DNA of 64,000 nucleotides from Bin87 sp034423115 (GTDB lineage Bacteria; Chloroflexota; Dehalococcoidia; Lucifugimonadales; UBA3495), in the NCBI GenBank assembly GCA_034423115.1, contig DAOUJD010000058.1:1-64000 (forward strand), read 5' to 3'. Below the pieces are notes generated by a model that was given only the letters and a program-made list of their open reading frames with translations, was not told the DNA's origin and made no database searches. Positions 51,124 to 59,615 of the stretch are shown here, piece after piece (within the stretch, counting starts at the first letter, position 1; each line of letters begins with the position of its first letter). The position numbers and the translations under genes are program-made.

Positions 51124-51278
51124 CCGCTCGTCCTGAGCCTGTCGAAGGACCCGCACCACAACCGTCAATTTCCTGCACCTACACCGTCATTCCGGCGAAA
51201 GCCGGAATCCAAAACCTCCCTCTCTCCTGGTGGGCGTAACGTCCGCCTCTAGCGGGAGAGGACTGGGGCGACGGGGAA
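51124..51278. repeat. composite of three short repeats
   Basis: CCGCTCGTCCTGAGCCTGTC (51125-51144) is a half-copy of the MITE arm seen at 63827. TTCCGGC-GAAA-GCCGGAA near 51190 is a simple hairpin. From 51216 a CTCTC...GGGAGAGG repeat is interrupted by GCGTAACGTCCGCCTCTAGC, the GTCCGCC module also found inside the MITE at 32916. The spacer lies between the thiolase and HAD genes. Confidence 0.55.
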
Positions 51279-51365
51279 CTCATACCCATCACACACCGGG
51301 CGTCCCCCGCGGGCGCCCGGATTGCCGGGAAACCGAGCCTGGAAAACAGCGAACGAGGAAACTAT

Positions 51366-51719
51366 ATGGCAATTCTGATCAGCTTCGACATCGACGGCAC
51401 CTTGGAGGTGGGCGACCCACCCGGCCCTCTGACCATGGACATGGTTCGCATCGTCCAGGAAAAGGGATTCCTCATCGGCAGTTGCTCCGACCGACCGCCC
51501 ACCAGCCAGCGCTCCCTGTTTGAGGAACACAACATCGAAGTGGACTTCGCCGTCGCCAAGCACCTGCTGGCCGGTGTCAAGTCCGATTTCGAAGCTGACG
51601 CCTACTACCACATCGGCGACCGCGAGGACCTGGACCGACAGATGGCCCTGCGCGTCGGTTTCGATTTCTTATGGCCGGATGAGGCAGCGGAGAAGGAGTG
51701 GTTCGACCCAGAGGGTTAG
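51366..51719 (+). CDS. short HAD-like hydrolase
   Basis: The 117-residue protein begins ILISFDIDGTLEVGDPPG, the DxD motif of haloacid-dehalogenase-type phosphatases, and has YYHIGDREDLDRQMALRVGF, the late acidic motif that binds magnesium. It is too short for a cap domain and lacks an obvious motif III lysine. Probably a minimal phosphatase or a degenerate member. GAGGAAACTAT lies before the ATG. Confidence 0.75.
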   Translation: MAILISFDIDGTLEVGDPPGPLTMDMVRIVQEKGFLIGSCSDRPPTSQRSLFEEHNIEVDFAVAKHLLAGVKSDFEADAYYHIGDREDLDRQMALRVGFDFLWPDEAAEKEWFDPEG

Positions 51720-51746
51720 GGCGTGTTGACATATCCTGATGAAAGC

Positions 51747-51769
51747 CCCCGGCAGGTGAACTGCCGGGG
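51747..51769. other. hairpin before the coiled-coil gene
   Basis: CCCCGGCAG (51747-51755) pairs with CTGCCGGGG (51761-51769) around GTGAA. TATAAT follows at 51772-51777 and could be a -10 for the gene at 51864; TTGACA at 51726 is too far for a normal promoter. On the minus strand CTTTC follows the hairpin, but no minus-strand gene needs it. Confidence 0.4.
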
Positions 51770-51863
51770 TGTATAATCAAGATTAGCCCTGAATGCCAGA
51801 TTCAAAAGCCCGCGACTTGATACAGGGCGGGAATCCATTAAGTCTGAGCTCTGGCGAATCAAG

Positions 51864-52529
51864 ATGTCCACACCCAATGAAAATTCCATAGATCGCTTAC
51901 TGCGGCAAAACCGACAGGCCGCGCGCGATGTCGAAATGGACGCGCCGGTACAACTTGAGCCCGAAGGGCTGGCCGGTTTCGTCAGCACTCAGGTTGAAAT
52001 CAACAAAGTCGTCGTGGATCGCTTGGATGGTATGCAAGGCGACATCACCGAAATCCGGAACGACATCACCGAAATCCGGGAAGACATCACCGAAATCCGG
52101 AACGATATGGGGCAGGTTAAGGGCGGGCACGCCCGAGCCGAGGTAGTGGCGAGGGCTGAAATCGTGGCCATGGAACTTGGCTTCGAGTACCTTCGCCAAG
52201 TAACCCCAACGGAATTGTACCGGTGGAGCAGGGCAGCGCCTGTTGGCACCGAGGCAAGCGATCTGCGCAGCTTTCAACGCGCGGACTTGGTTATCGAAGC
52301 TTTGGAGGGAGCGGAACTGGTTTATCTGACGGTCGAGATTTCCTACACGGTTGATAATTCCGATGTCAATCGAGCGCTGAGAAACGCAACATTACTGCGG
52401 CAGATCACCAGCCACCGCGCTGAGGCCGTAATAGCTGGCGCCGCCATGCGTCCCTCGGTGCAGGAAGCGATAACCCAGGGGAACGTCAAGTGGTTCCCGA
52501 CTAAATCGGGTATTCTCGAGCCGGAATAG
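51864..52529 (+). CDS. coiled-coil protein with possible nuclease-like C-terminal domain
   Basis: The 221-residue protein has a heptad array near residue 60: DITEIRN is followed by two near-copies (DITEIRE, DITEIRN), encoded by three 21-base DNA repeats at 52041-52103. The C-terminal part (GFEYLRQVTPTELYRWSRAA, ADLVIEALEGAELVYLTVEI, HRAEAVIAGAAM) has the strand-helix order of PD-(D/E)XK-like proteins; the acidic pair could be D and E in ADLVIE/LTVEI. This is inference. SD is weak. Such proteins are common hypotheticals in this kind of genome. Confidence 0.65.
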   Translation: MSTPNENSIDRLLRQNRQAARDVEMDAPVQLEPEGLAGFVSTQVEINKVVVDRLDGMQGDITEIRNDITEIREDITEIRNDMGQVKGGHARAEVVARAEIVAMELGFEYLRQVTPTELYRWSRAAPVGTEASDLRSFQRADLVIEALEGAELVYLTVEISYTVDNSDVNRALRNATLLRQITSHRAEAVIAGAAMRPSVQEAITQGNVKWFPTKSGILEPE

Positions 52530-52546
52530 GACACGCTTCAGCCGGT

Positions 52547-52570
52547 GGGGGCGAATGATTATTCGCCCCC
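52547..52570. repeat. palindrome of the GGGGCGAAT family
   Basis: GGGGGCGAATGATTATTCGCCCCC is an inverted repeat related to 56359-56386 and 59708-59732. It lies between the convergent genes at 51864 (plus) and 52583 (minus) and may double as a terminator. Confidence 0.7.
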
Positions 52571-52582
52571 GCTTGCATGTCG

Positions 52583-53935
52583 TTAGGCCGTCGCCAGCGA
52601 CCCCATCGGATCCCACGGCGGCAGCACGATGGGCTCCAGGTCCAGCGCCCGCTGCAACTCCTCGGGCAGGTAGCTCTTCGGCGCGGCGATCTCGAACATG
52701 TACTCGGCGAACCACGAGTCGTTCATCAGGAAGAACCCCTTGTCGCCCACCTTATCGTCCCAGCTGTTCTCCACCCGCCAGCGGCGCGGCTTGCCGTCCA
52801 CCACGTCCACGCCGGTAAACAGCATGGCATGGGTCATCGCCGTCTGGTGGTACTCCAGCCGCTCCGCCTTGTCCATCTCGAAATCGGCGTTGTAAACGCT
52901 GGCGTAGTCAAACAACTCGGCGTCCCACAGGCCCTTGTCCCGGTGCATCTGCTTGCCGGTGTCGCAGCCCATCCAAACGGGCTTGCCATCCTGCAGCATC
53001 CGCATGGCGATGTCCTTCATCATCTCGATGTCCACGTTCAGGTACGTGATGCGCGTGCCGTCCACCACGTTGCCCAGGTACTGCACGGTGTAGGTGCGCC
53101 CCGGCGGGCTGGACTCCCGGGGGTCGTGCACCAGGCACACGAATTCTTCCATTGGAGTCGAGATGTACTTCTCCGCGAACTCCAGGGGAGTCATTGCGCC
53201 GTCGCGGTGGAACTCACCGTCCTTGTCCTTCCACTGCCAGTCGAACTCCGCCGGCGGATTGCCCAGGTGGATGCAAAGGATCTGGTAGATGGCCTGTAGC
53301 GCCTCCTGCTTGGCCTCCCGCATGGAGTCCAACCCCGCCTCGTCGGAATACAGCTTGCGGATGTTCCGCGCGCCCTGCCGCACCTGGTAGTTGAGGCCGG
53401 CATTCATGCGCATGGAGTTGCCCGAGCTTTCGGTCTCCGGCATCACCGTCTTGGGGACCACGCCGTGCTTGCGTATCAGGCTCACGAACATGTCCCACTG
53501 CCCGCCGTCGCCCAACGGTTGGTTCAGCAGCCACGCCACCACCCGGTCGTCGATGGGCCGGTCGGCGGTCTCGATGACGGCCTCCAGGATGTAGTTGGCC
53601 CGTTCCATCTTGTCCCAGAACATCACGTAGCTCTGGCTGAACTCGAACTCCTTCACGTTCAGCAGATTGCGCGTCTCCGAGCGGAACAGGTTGAGCCCGG
53701 CGAACATCCAGCAGCGACCCGAACGGGCCTGGTTGGTCACGCTCCAGTCGTCCAGCACCGTGGAGAACGAGTTGGTCGCCTGCGCCACGATGTTGCGGTT
53801 CAGCGCCACGTCGTTCACGTCGTGCTGCGTCACTACGTTCTGCATCAACTGGTGCGCGGGCTGCGCTTCGTAAGCATCCTGGAAATCCGCCAGGATGGCA
53901 GCGTCCAGAGCGCCTTGGTTGGCTTCTGTTGTCAT
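52583..53935 (-). CDS. C1 family cysteine aminopeptidase (PepC / bleomycin hydrolase-like)
   Basis: The 450-residue protein matches the PepC/bleomycin-hydrolase family: VTNQARSGRCWMFAGLNLFR (catalytic Gln69 and Cys75), MTHAMLFTGVDVVDGKPRRW (His) and VENSWDDKVGDKGFF (Asn). Length fits the family, and the C-terminal arm would enter the active site and limit it to N-terminal residues. Expected to be a soluble hexamer. No signal peptide. It is preceded by an antitoxin-toxin remnant upstream on the same strand. Confidence 0.92.
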   Translation of the reverse strand: MTTEANQGALDAAILADFQDAYEAQPAHQLMQNVVTQHDVNDVALNRNIVAQATNSFSTVLDDWSVTNQARSGRCWMFAGLNLFRSETRNLLNVKEFEFSQSYVMFWDKMERANYILEAVIETADRPIDDRVVAWLLNQPLGDGGQWDMFVSLIRKHGVVPKTVMPETESSGNSMRMNAGLNYQVRQGARNIRKLYSDEAGLDSMREAKQEALQAIYQILCIHLGNPPAEFDWQWKDKDGEFHRDGAMTPLEFAEKYISTPMEEFVCLVHDPRESSPPGRTYTVQYLGNVVDGTRITYLNVDIEMMKDIAMRMLQDGKPVWMGCDTGKQMHRDKGLWDAELFDYASVYNADFEMDKAERLEYHQTAMTHAMLFTGVDVVDGKPRRWRVENSWDDKVGDKGFFLMNDSWFAEYMFEIAAPKSYLPEELQRALDLEPIVLPPWDPMGSLATA

Positions 53936-54163
53936 GTTTCAAATCTCCTTGATTGCATCGTTGAATTGGAAACTCTTGAGGTTACCATCGCGAACGTAGC
54001 GTGGCAATCTCGTTAAGCCAAGCGATTTCGCTACTCAGGATTTGGCGAGACTGGTTTAGTAGATCATCCAACGAGCTGACGTTTTTCGTAGTCCGTCCAA
54101 CACCTGGAATTTCAGGGTATCTCCTGTTGGTCGGCCAACTTCTTTCGCACCTAATGGATGGGT

Positions 54164-54433
54164 TCAAGCCTGTCGCAACAATCGGTCGTATTCTTGGTGT
54201 GTGCCGATTCAGAACCAGATGATGTCGTCGTGTTCCACAATGCCAAGAGCGCGGTATGCAGCGCTGATGCGTACTGAGTAAACTCGATTCCTGCGTCCGA
54301 CGCGTTTGAAGTTCAGGCTTGGATGGCCGGGGTTGGATTGGAATAATATATAGGCGTTTCTCGCCTGGCGTTGGACGTGTGTCGGTAGCTAGCGGTGGGC
54401 GTCCCAGAAGCTCTGGTGCGTAAAGGAACGCAC
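54164..54433 (-). pseudogene. RelE-like toxin, disrupted by two stop codons
   Basis: Reading from GTG 54433 gives 90 codons with RSFTHQSFWDAHR, stop, LPTHVQRQARNAYILFQSNP, GHPSLNFKRVGRRNRVYSVR, ISAAYRALGIVEHDDIIWF, stop, IGTHQEYDRLLRQA. This is the complete RelE/HigB-type toxin pattern with TAG at codon 15 (54389-54391) and TGA at codon 75 (54209-54211). The second replaces the tryptophan of the usual WFWIGTH. No frameshift is needed, so the loss is recent. It starts two bases after the antitoxin stop, in the right place for a toxin partner. Confidence 0.82.
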
Positions 54434-54435
54434 TG

Positions 54436-54660
54436 TTACAGGCTTTCCGGGTTCAGCAGTGCCGTCCCACCTTGCTGGTGTGCGGATAGAGCCTCACTGG
54501 CGAGACGGTCAAGAAGATCATCGGACTCTGGAAGGTCGAACAGTCGGGACCACTCTCTGTCAGCGTCGAGTTCGGCCAGCACCAACTTGGCGAATCTTTC
54601 CTGTTCCTCGGGGGGAAGGTCAGCCACTCGGTCGAAGGCTTCTTGAAGCATTTGGATCAT
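54436..54660 (-). CDS. antitoxin of a RelE-like toxin-antitoxin pair
   Basis: The 74-residue protein begins IQMLQEAFDRVADLPPEEQE, then RFAKLVLAELDADREWSRLF and DDLLDRLASEALSAHQQGGT. This matches the short acidic antitoxins encoded before RelE-type toxins. ATG 54660 has GAGGA six bases upstream; a longer frame to 54723 adds nothing recognisable. It is intact while the toxin downstream carries two stop codons, so it is now an orphan, or protects against related toxins. Confidence 0.75.
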   Translation of the reverse strand: MIQMLQEAFDRVADLPPEEQERFAKLVLAELDADREWSRLFDLPESDDLLDRLASEALSAHQQGGTALLNPESL

Positions 54661-54878
54661 GGTTTTCCTCGCAGGTGGTAGGTAACGGAAGCGCATCGGG
54701 TTACGGTCCGGCCGGCATTGCACGGGGTTTTCGGCTGGAGTTGGTGTACAAACCGTCTGCTTGGACGTCGGGAATTATGGAATGAAATTCATAACAGAAT
54801 CAACGGCCTTCAACTGTTGCTCAGTCAAACTCGGAGTAGCGAAATTTCCTTTCGTTAACCTCTCACGCGTACCCAGTT
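54661..54878. other. intergenic, no gene seen
   Basis: This stretch upstream of the antitoxin gene has no coding signal on either strand. It precedes the repeat at 54879-54999 and presumably carries the antitoxin promoter. Confidence 0.4.
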
Positions 54879-54999
54879 TGTCATTGAGAGTCCGCCTTCG
54901 GCGGACAGCAATCTCGTCAGCGTAGCAACGACTCCCGCCAGCAGCCGTAAATGTCTCAACGAGGTCGCTACGTCCGCCAGAGGCGGACCGGCGATGACA
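54879..54999. repeat. inverted-repeat element with two GTCCGCC hairpins
   Basis: TGTCAT at the left and ATGACA at the right are inverted ends. Inside each arm is a hairpin: GTCCGCCTTCGGCGGAC (54890-54906) and GTCCGCCAGAGGCGGAC (54972-54988). GCAATCTCGTC and GACGAGGTCGC regions pair loosely between arms. The same hairpin module sits within the repeats at 32916, 51216 and 59747. Confidence 0.55.
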
Positions 55000-55121
55000 T
55001 AGGACTTACGCAGTTGGGAGCAATTTTGTGCTTTGATCGTCTGGCTCACAGGCGACATTTTCAGTTCAAGTGCGTAACTCCTATGATAAGTGGCGGAAAG
55101 TGAGTACGCATGTGCGTCAAG

Positions 55122-56270
55122 CTAAATAACCACTCCCACCGGCGTCATCCTCCCAACCACCTCCGTTATCTCCGCCACCGCCCGGTCGATCTCATCCGCC
55201 GTGGTAAAACGGCCCACGGTCAGCCGCAGCGTGCCCATGGCGTACTCCGTCGGCACGTTCATGGCCTGCAAAACGTGGGACACCTCCACCTGGTCGCTGT
55301 GGCAGGCCGCGCCGGCCGATGCCGCCACCGTGGGCAGGCTCGCCAGCACTCCGTCGGCCTCCACGCCCCGAAACGCGATGCTGCACGTGTTGGGCAGCCG
55401 CTTTTCGGGATGCCCGTTGATCCTGGCATCGTGCCCCGATTCAAGCAGCCCCGATTCCAGCCGGTCGCGCATGCCCTTCATGTGGTCGGCGTACTCGGCG
55501 AGGTTCTGATCAATCAACTCACAAGCCCTGCCCAGTCCCGCCATCTCGATGACGTTCTCGGTGCCCGCCCGCCGGTTCTGCTCGTGGCTGGCGCCGTGCA
55601 TCAGCTTGGCCAGCTCCACGCCGGGCCGGATGTACAGCGCGCCGATGCCCTTGGGCGCGTACAGTTTGTGTCCCGCCGCCGACAGCAGATCCACTCCCAA
55701 CTCGTCCACCTTGACGGGAATCTTGCCGATGGACTGCGCGCAGTCGCTATGCACCAGCACGCCGTGCCGGTGCGCGATCTCCGCAATCTCCGCGATGGGC
55801 AGGATCGTCCCCACCTCGTTGTTGGCGTGCATGATGGTCACCAGCAGCGTTTCGGGCGTGATGGCCTCCTGAACCTGCTGCGGATCCACCATCCCGTGCT
55901 CATCCACCGGCAGATAGGTGGTGCGAATGCCGTACTTCTCCAGGTAGCGGCAGACCTCGGTCACCGCCGGATGCTCCACCGCCGTCGTGATGATGTGGCC
56001 GCCCCGCTCGCGGTACCCGCTGACCACGCCTCTGATGGCATGGTTGTTGGCCTCGGTGCCGCCGCTGGTGAAAATGAGGTCGTCAACCGCGCAGCCCAGC
56101 ATACCCGCAACCTGCGCCCGCGCCCTATCAACGCCCTCGCGCGCCGCCACACCAAAGGAATGCCCGCTGGAAGGGTTGCCGAACAAGCCATGCACGAAGG
56201 GCAGCATCGCCTCTGCAACCTGCGGGTCGATGGGCGTCGTCGCGTTGTAGTCCAGGTAAATATCGCTCAT
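55122..56270 (-). CDS. cysteine desulfurase (NifS/IscS family)
   Basis: The 382-residue PLP protein has DIYLDYNATTPIDPQVAEAM, LIFTSGGTEANNHAIRGVVS, the PLP-lysine region SAAGHKLYAPKGIGAL and the catalytic cysteine loop ASAGAACHSDQVEVSHVL. It removes sulfur from cysteine for iron-sulfur clusters, tRNA thiolation or cofactors. The cysteine loop is short, closest to group I NifS/IscS, but no isc or tRNA-thiolation genes are near, so its exact acceptor is open. Confidence 0.93.
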   Translation of the reverse strand: MSDIYLDYNATTPIDPQVAEAMLPFVHGLFGNPSSGHSFGVAAREGVDRARAQVAGMLGCAVDDLIFTSGGTEANNHAIRGVVSGYRERGGHIITTAVEHPAVTEVCRYLEKYGIRTTYLPVDEHGMVDPQQVQEAITPETLLVTIMHANNEVGTILPIAEIAEIAHRHGVLVHSDCAQSIGKIPVKVDELGVDLLSAAGHKLYAPKGIGALYIRPGVELAKLMHGASHEQNRRAGTENVIEMAGLGRACELIDQNLAEYADHMKGMRDRLESGLLESGHDARINGHPEKRLPNTCSIAFRGVEADGVLASLPTVAASAGAACHSDQVEVSHVLQAMNVPTEYAMGTLRLTVGRFTTADEIDRAVAEITEVVGRMTPVGVVI

Positions 56271-56358
56271 ATCCGCTTCAACTATCAGGATCGGGGTAGT
56301 TCCGCCGCATTATAGCCGATGGGCGGGGTGACCGCCGCCTGCCGAATGACCAACCTCG

Positions 56359-56386
56359 TAGGGGCGAATAATTATTCGCCCCTACA
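56359..56386. repeat. 28-base palindrome, GTAGGGGCGAAT family
   Basis: GTAGGGGCGAATAA and TTATTCGCCCCTAC form an exact 28-base inverted repeat. Relatives lie at 52547-52570 and 59708-59732. It lies just after the channel gene end, 45 bases from its stop. Confidence 0.75.
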
Positions 56387-56430
56387 CTGCCCCTACGCCG
56401 AATGTGCCCGAATGCCCCTGCCGCCCCGCG

Positions 56431-57261
56431 TCACTCCCCCTTGCCCTCACCCAGTTCCTCCGCCTCCAACCGCTTCTCCAACCTGCTCAGAGCCTCGCGC
56501 GCCGCTCGCAATTCGTTGAGAAGCTGATCCCGGGACACGGGGCCTTCCAACTCGGACAGGCGTTCCCGCTTGGCGTCGTCCAGGCTGTTGATGATGATGG
56601 CGATGAACATGTTGATCACCACGAAGGTACCCACCACGACGAAACTGACGAAGTACAACCATGCCCACGAGTAATGCCTCATCGCGGCGTTCATCACCTG
56701 CGTCCACCCGTCCAGCGTGATGATGTTGAACAGCGTCAGCACCGACAGGCCCAGGTTGCCCCACCGCGCCGGATCCAGCTCGTGGAACAGGTGGAACCCC
56801 ATGATGGCGTAGATGTACACCACGATGCTCATCAGCATGATCACGTGGCCCACGCTGGGGATGGCGCGCACCAGCGCCGCCACGATCAGCCGCAGGTCCC
56901 GTATCGCCGAGATCAGGCGCACCACCCGCAGCAGCCGCGCCAGCCGGGCGATCATCGCGAACTGCCCCGTCGCCGGCACCAGCGCGAACACGATCACCAG
57001 GAAGTCGAAGATGTTCCAGCCGTCCTGGAAATACCGCCAGAAGCGCGGCGACAGCGCCAGCATCTTCAGCGCCGCCTCGGCTATGAACACCCACAGCGCA
57101 ACCTCGTTGCCCAGCCGCAGCCAGTTGCCGTACAGCCGGGCAACGGTGTCGGAAGTCTCCAACCCCAGAATCACGCCGTTCACTATGATGACGGCGATGA
57201 TGGAATATTCGAACCAGGTGGCGTTGACCAGTCGTGAGGCGAAATCTACAAGTCGAACCAT
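56431..57261 (-). CDS. voltage-gated-type cation channel
   Basis: The 276-residue protein has six membrane segments. S4 carries repeated arginines (ARLARLLRVVRLISAIRDLR), and the pore loop TLFNIITLDGWTQVM follows the S5 helix. S6 is FVVVGTFVVINMFIAIIINS, and the tail is a coiled coil (ELRAAREALSRLEKRLEAEE) that would assemble four subunits. This is the layout of bacterial sodium/calcium channels such as NaChBac. The filter has LDGW where NaChBac has LESW, so calcium or mixed selectivity is possible. The gene at 57277-57525 lies 15 bases upstream on the same strand. Confidence 0.92.
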   Translation of the reverse strand: MVRLVDFASRLVNATWFEYSIIAVIIVNGVILGLETSDTVARLYGNWLRLGNEVALWVFIAEAALKMLALSPRFWRYFQDGWNIFDFLVIVFALVPATGQFAMIARLARLLRVVRLISAIRDLRLIVAALVRAIPSVGHVIMLMSIVVYIYAIMGFHLFHELDPARWGNLGLSVLTLFNIITLDGWTQVMNAAMRHYSWAWLYFVSFVVVGTFVVINMFIAIIINSLDDAKRERLSELEGPVSRDQLLNELRAAREALSRLEKRLEAEELGEGKGE

Positions 57262-57276
57262 GACCGGTGCCGATGG

Positions 57277-57525
57277 TCAGTCTGCCGGCAGGTTGAACAC
57301 CACGTTGCCGTCGAGATCGTGGCGATGGTTGGCCAATGCTGCCATCATGCGGTTCAGTTGCTGCACTTCGACAATGAGGCCGTCCACCTTGGTGTTGAGA
57401 TCGTCCACCTGGCGGCTCATGCGGCCCCACACGTAGAGACCCCTGCCCACCAGCGCAATCAGCGTCAGCCCGACGCCCAAGGCCGCCAGAAGCAGGTAGA
57501 GTTGGGATACGGCAATTGTTTCCAT
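57277..57525 (-). CDS. small membrane protein with coiled coil, upstream of the channel
   Basis: The 82-residue protein has one N-terminal membrane helix (SQLYLLLAALGVGLTLIALV) followed by a heptad-like stretch (RQVDDLNTKVDGLIVEVQQL). It precedes the cation channel by 15 bases and is very probably cotranscribed. It could be an accessory subunit, but no family is recognised. Confidence 0.75.
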   Translation of the reverse strand: METIAVSQLYLLLAALGVGLTLIALVGRGLYVWGRMSRQVDDLNTKVDGLIVEVQQLNRMMAALANHRHDLDGNVVFNLPAD

Positions 57526-57632
57526 TGCATTCTTTCCGCGTCGTAGGCGGCCACATTATAGCGCAGGGGCAACTCTTGTGGTTGCCACCGTCTCATTACA
57601 TTGGTGGAGGGTATGGGGTATGGAATAACGAT

Positions 57633-57702
57633 GGTAGGGGCAGGTTTGAAACCTGCCCCTACCCGTCGCGCAAATCCGTAGGGGCGAGGCATGCCTCGCC
57701 CC
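57633..57702. repeat. two palindromes with GTAGGGGC ends
   Basis: GTAGGGGCAGGTTT and its complement AAACCTGCCCCTAC (about 57634-57662) and GTAGGGGCGAGGCA with TGCCTCGCCCC (57678-57702) are exact inverted repeats. They share the GTAGGGGC end with the family at 56359 but have different cores, so the core is variable and the end constant. Confidence 0.65.
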
Positions 57703-57723
57703 CAACGCCGTACGAAACTTGCC

Positions 57724-58797
57724 TTACCCCCTGAAAACGCCCGTAATTGGCTGATGCCCCGCGTTCTCTTCGTACGGCTCCTCCCGGTACAGCGACAGGT
57801 CTTTCAGCACCGGAATGTCCTGTATGGAGAACAGCACTGCTCCGTCGGATCCCTCGTTGGCGTGCTCGTGCCAAACCCACGGCGGCACCACGAAGAAATC
57901 GCCCTCGCTCCAGTCGAACCGCTGCCCGTCGATCACGCTGTAGCCCTCGCCCTGGTACACCTGGTACACCGCGCAACTGGTCTGCCGATGCGCCCGCGTG
58001 CGGATGCCGGGGCGGATCATCTGCGCCCAGCAGGTCATGGAACGCAGCACCGGCCCGCCGGTAACAGGGTCGCTGAACTCCATCGCCACGTCGTCGAACG
58101 GGCTGGCGTCAACCTCGGCCAGGCGTTGCAAAGCCTCGTAGGTCTTGTCCCACTTGTAGTGCCAGAGCGGGGAGTAGTCCATCTTCGGGTCTTCCCACGC
58201 CGGTCGCAGCGCGCCCGACGCAAACTTGCGCTCCGACTCGGCCACTCCGACGATGGGCTGCTGGTCCTCGGGGTATGCTTCGTAGAAATTCGCCCGCAGG
58301 TAGCGCACCAGCGGAACGTCCAGCCCGTCCAGCCAGATCATTGGGCCGTTGCCCTCATTGGCGTGGTCGTGCCACGTCCACGACGGCGTCAGGATCAGGT
58401 CCCCCGGCTCCATCCAGCACTTGTCGCCTTCCACCGTGGTGTACGCGCCCTCGCCCTTGAGGATCCAACGGATGGCCGTGGGCGTGTGGCGGTGCGCCGG
58501 CGCGCACTCGCCGGGCAGCAGCAGTTGCAGCGCGGCCGTAATGGTATGCGTCGTTCCGCGGTCCAGCCCCGGCGTCGCCAGCCGCAGCGTGCGCCGCTCC
58601 ACGTCCCGGTCCGGCGTCACTAGCTCGCCGCTCTTCAGCACCAGCGGCTCCACTTCGACCCAGCGCCACAGGTACGGCTCCATCACCGGCAGCGGCTGGC
58701 CCTCACCCTGCAGCCATCCGGGCTTCAGCTGGATCTGGTCGGTTACTTCGTAATACTGCTGTTCGTCTTCAGTGCGCACCGCGTCCGGTAATACCAT
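57724..58797 (-). CDS. double-cupin dioxygenase, gentisate 1,2-dioxygenase-like
   Basis: The 357-residue protein has two cupin modules. The first binds metal with PAHRHTPTAIRWILKGEG and WTWHDHANEG; the second is RTRAHRQTSCAVYQVYQGEG and WVWHEHANEG, with conserved histidines in both. That is the pattern of gentisate and 1-hydroxy-2-naphthoate dioxygenases, which open aromatic rings with iron(II) and O2. GAGGAGG stands seven bases before ATG 58797. The exact aromatic substrate is unknown. A CMD-like gene is on the opposite strand next to it. Confidence 0.87.
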   Translation of the reverse strand: MVLPDAVRTEDEQQYYEVTDQIQLKPGWLQGEGQPLPVMEPYLWRWVEVEPLVLKSGELVTPDRDVERRTLRLATPGLDRGTTHTITAALQLLLPGECAPAHRHTPTAIRWILKGEGAYTTVEGDKCWMEPGDLILTPSWTWHDHANEGNGPMIWLDGLDVPLVRYLRANFYEAYPEDQQPIVGVAESERKFASGALRPAWEDPKMDYSPLWHYKWDKTYEALQRLAEVDASPFDDVAMEFSDPVTGGPVLRSMTCWAQMIRPGIRTRAHRQTSCAVYQVYQGEGYSVIDGQRFDWSEGDFFVVPPWVWHEHANEGSDGAVLFSIQDIPVLKDLSLYREEPYEENAGHQPITGVFRG

Positions 58798-58907
58798 CGT
58801 CCTGCCTCCTCTCGCCGAGTCTCGTTACAAACCTCGTTGCGTGACTGTCATGTGCGCCGAATTGTAGACCCGCCGGCTCGATATGTCACGCCGCATCTTC
58901 CCAAAAT

Positions 58908-58945
58908 CCCCTCTCCCTTGATGGGAGAGGGCTAGGGTGAGGGTG
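58908..58945. repeat. dispersed CTCTCCC...GGGAGAGG repeat
   Basis: CCCCTCTCCCTTGATGGGAG then AGGGCTAGGGTGAGGG is another copy of the repeat at 49640. It lies between the divergent cupin and CMD genes. Confidence 0.65.
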
Positions 58946-59039
58946 GAATCCCCGGACAACTACCAAATGTTAGAATCACCCACGCGCACGAGGCGCATCA
59001 CCAACCGACCCACGTATTCCCCAAGCATGGAGGACAATC

Positions 59040-59600
59040 ATGGCCCGACTACCCATAGTTACCCGAGACATGGTTCCGGCGGAATTTCAGGACGCCTTCG
59101 ACGAACTGACCCGCGACACCGGCGGCACCATCACCGGCGGCCCCTACTCCATAGCCATCAACAGCCCCGAGATGGCCCGCCGTCGCAGCAGCCTCACCAA
59201 CTACCTGCGCTTCGAGAGCACCTTCTCCAAGGCCATCCAGGAACTTGCAATCCTGGTCACGGCCCGCAACTTCGACTGCCCATACATCTGGAACGCCCAC
59301 GCGCCGGCCGCCCGCCGTGAGGGTGTCGCCGACGCCCTGGTGGACGCCATCCGCGACCGCCAGCCCCTGCCAGCGATGTCCGCCAGTGAGCAGGCCATCG
59401 TCAACTTCTGCAACGAGTTCTACGCCAACCACCGCATCTCGGGGTCAACCTTCCAGATTGCCCTGGAGCAGTTCGGCGCCCAGCACCTCGTCGAAATCAC
59501 CGCGCTCATGGGCAACTACGCCCAGACCGCCTTCTTCCTCAACGCCTTCGAGGTCGAACTACCCGCCGACCGCACCGAACCCGTCCTGCCCGTCTCGTAA
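59040..59600 (+). CDS. carboxymuconolactone decarboxylase-like (AhpD-fold) protein
   Basis: The 186-residue helical protein has ELAILVTARNFDCPYIWNAH and AAARREGVADALVDAI, the CMD / AhpD pattern. Only one cysteine is present in the usual C-x-x-C position (C-P-Y-I-W-N-A-H), so disulfide chemistry is not expected; decarboxylase or related lyase activity in aromatic degradation is likelier. The divergent cupin dioxygenase would fit the same pathway. Confidence 0.82.
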   Translation: MARLPIVTRDMVPAEFQDAFDELTRDTGGTITGGPYSIAINSPEMARRRSSLTNYLRFESTFSKAIQELAILVTARNFDCPYIWNAHAPAARREGVADALVDAIRDRQPLPAMSASEQAIVNFCNEFYANHRISGSTFQIALEQFGAQHLVEITALMGNYAQTAFFLNAFEVELPADRTEPVLPVS

Positions 59601-59615
59601 AGGATGTCCCTAAAG

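Noticed and set aside
54209..54211. TGA at the WFWIG tryptophan as evidence of TGA read as Trp
   Set aside because: A TAG also interrupts the same gene, and many intact genes here end in TGA; simple gene decay explains both.
56447..57556. Long frame opposite or overlapping the channel gene
   Set aside because: It is a shadow of the channel frame, rich in Arg/Gly/His, without membrane segments or motifs.
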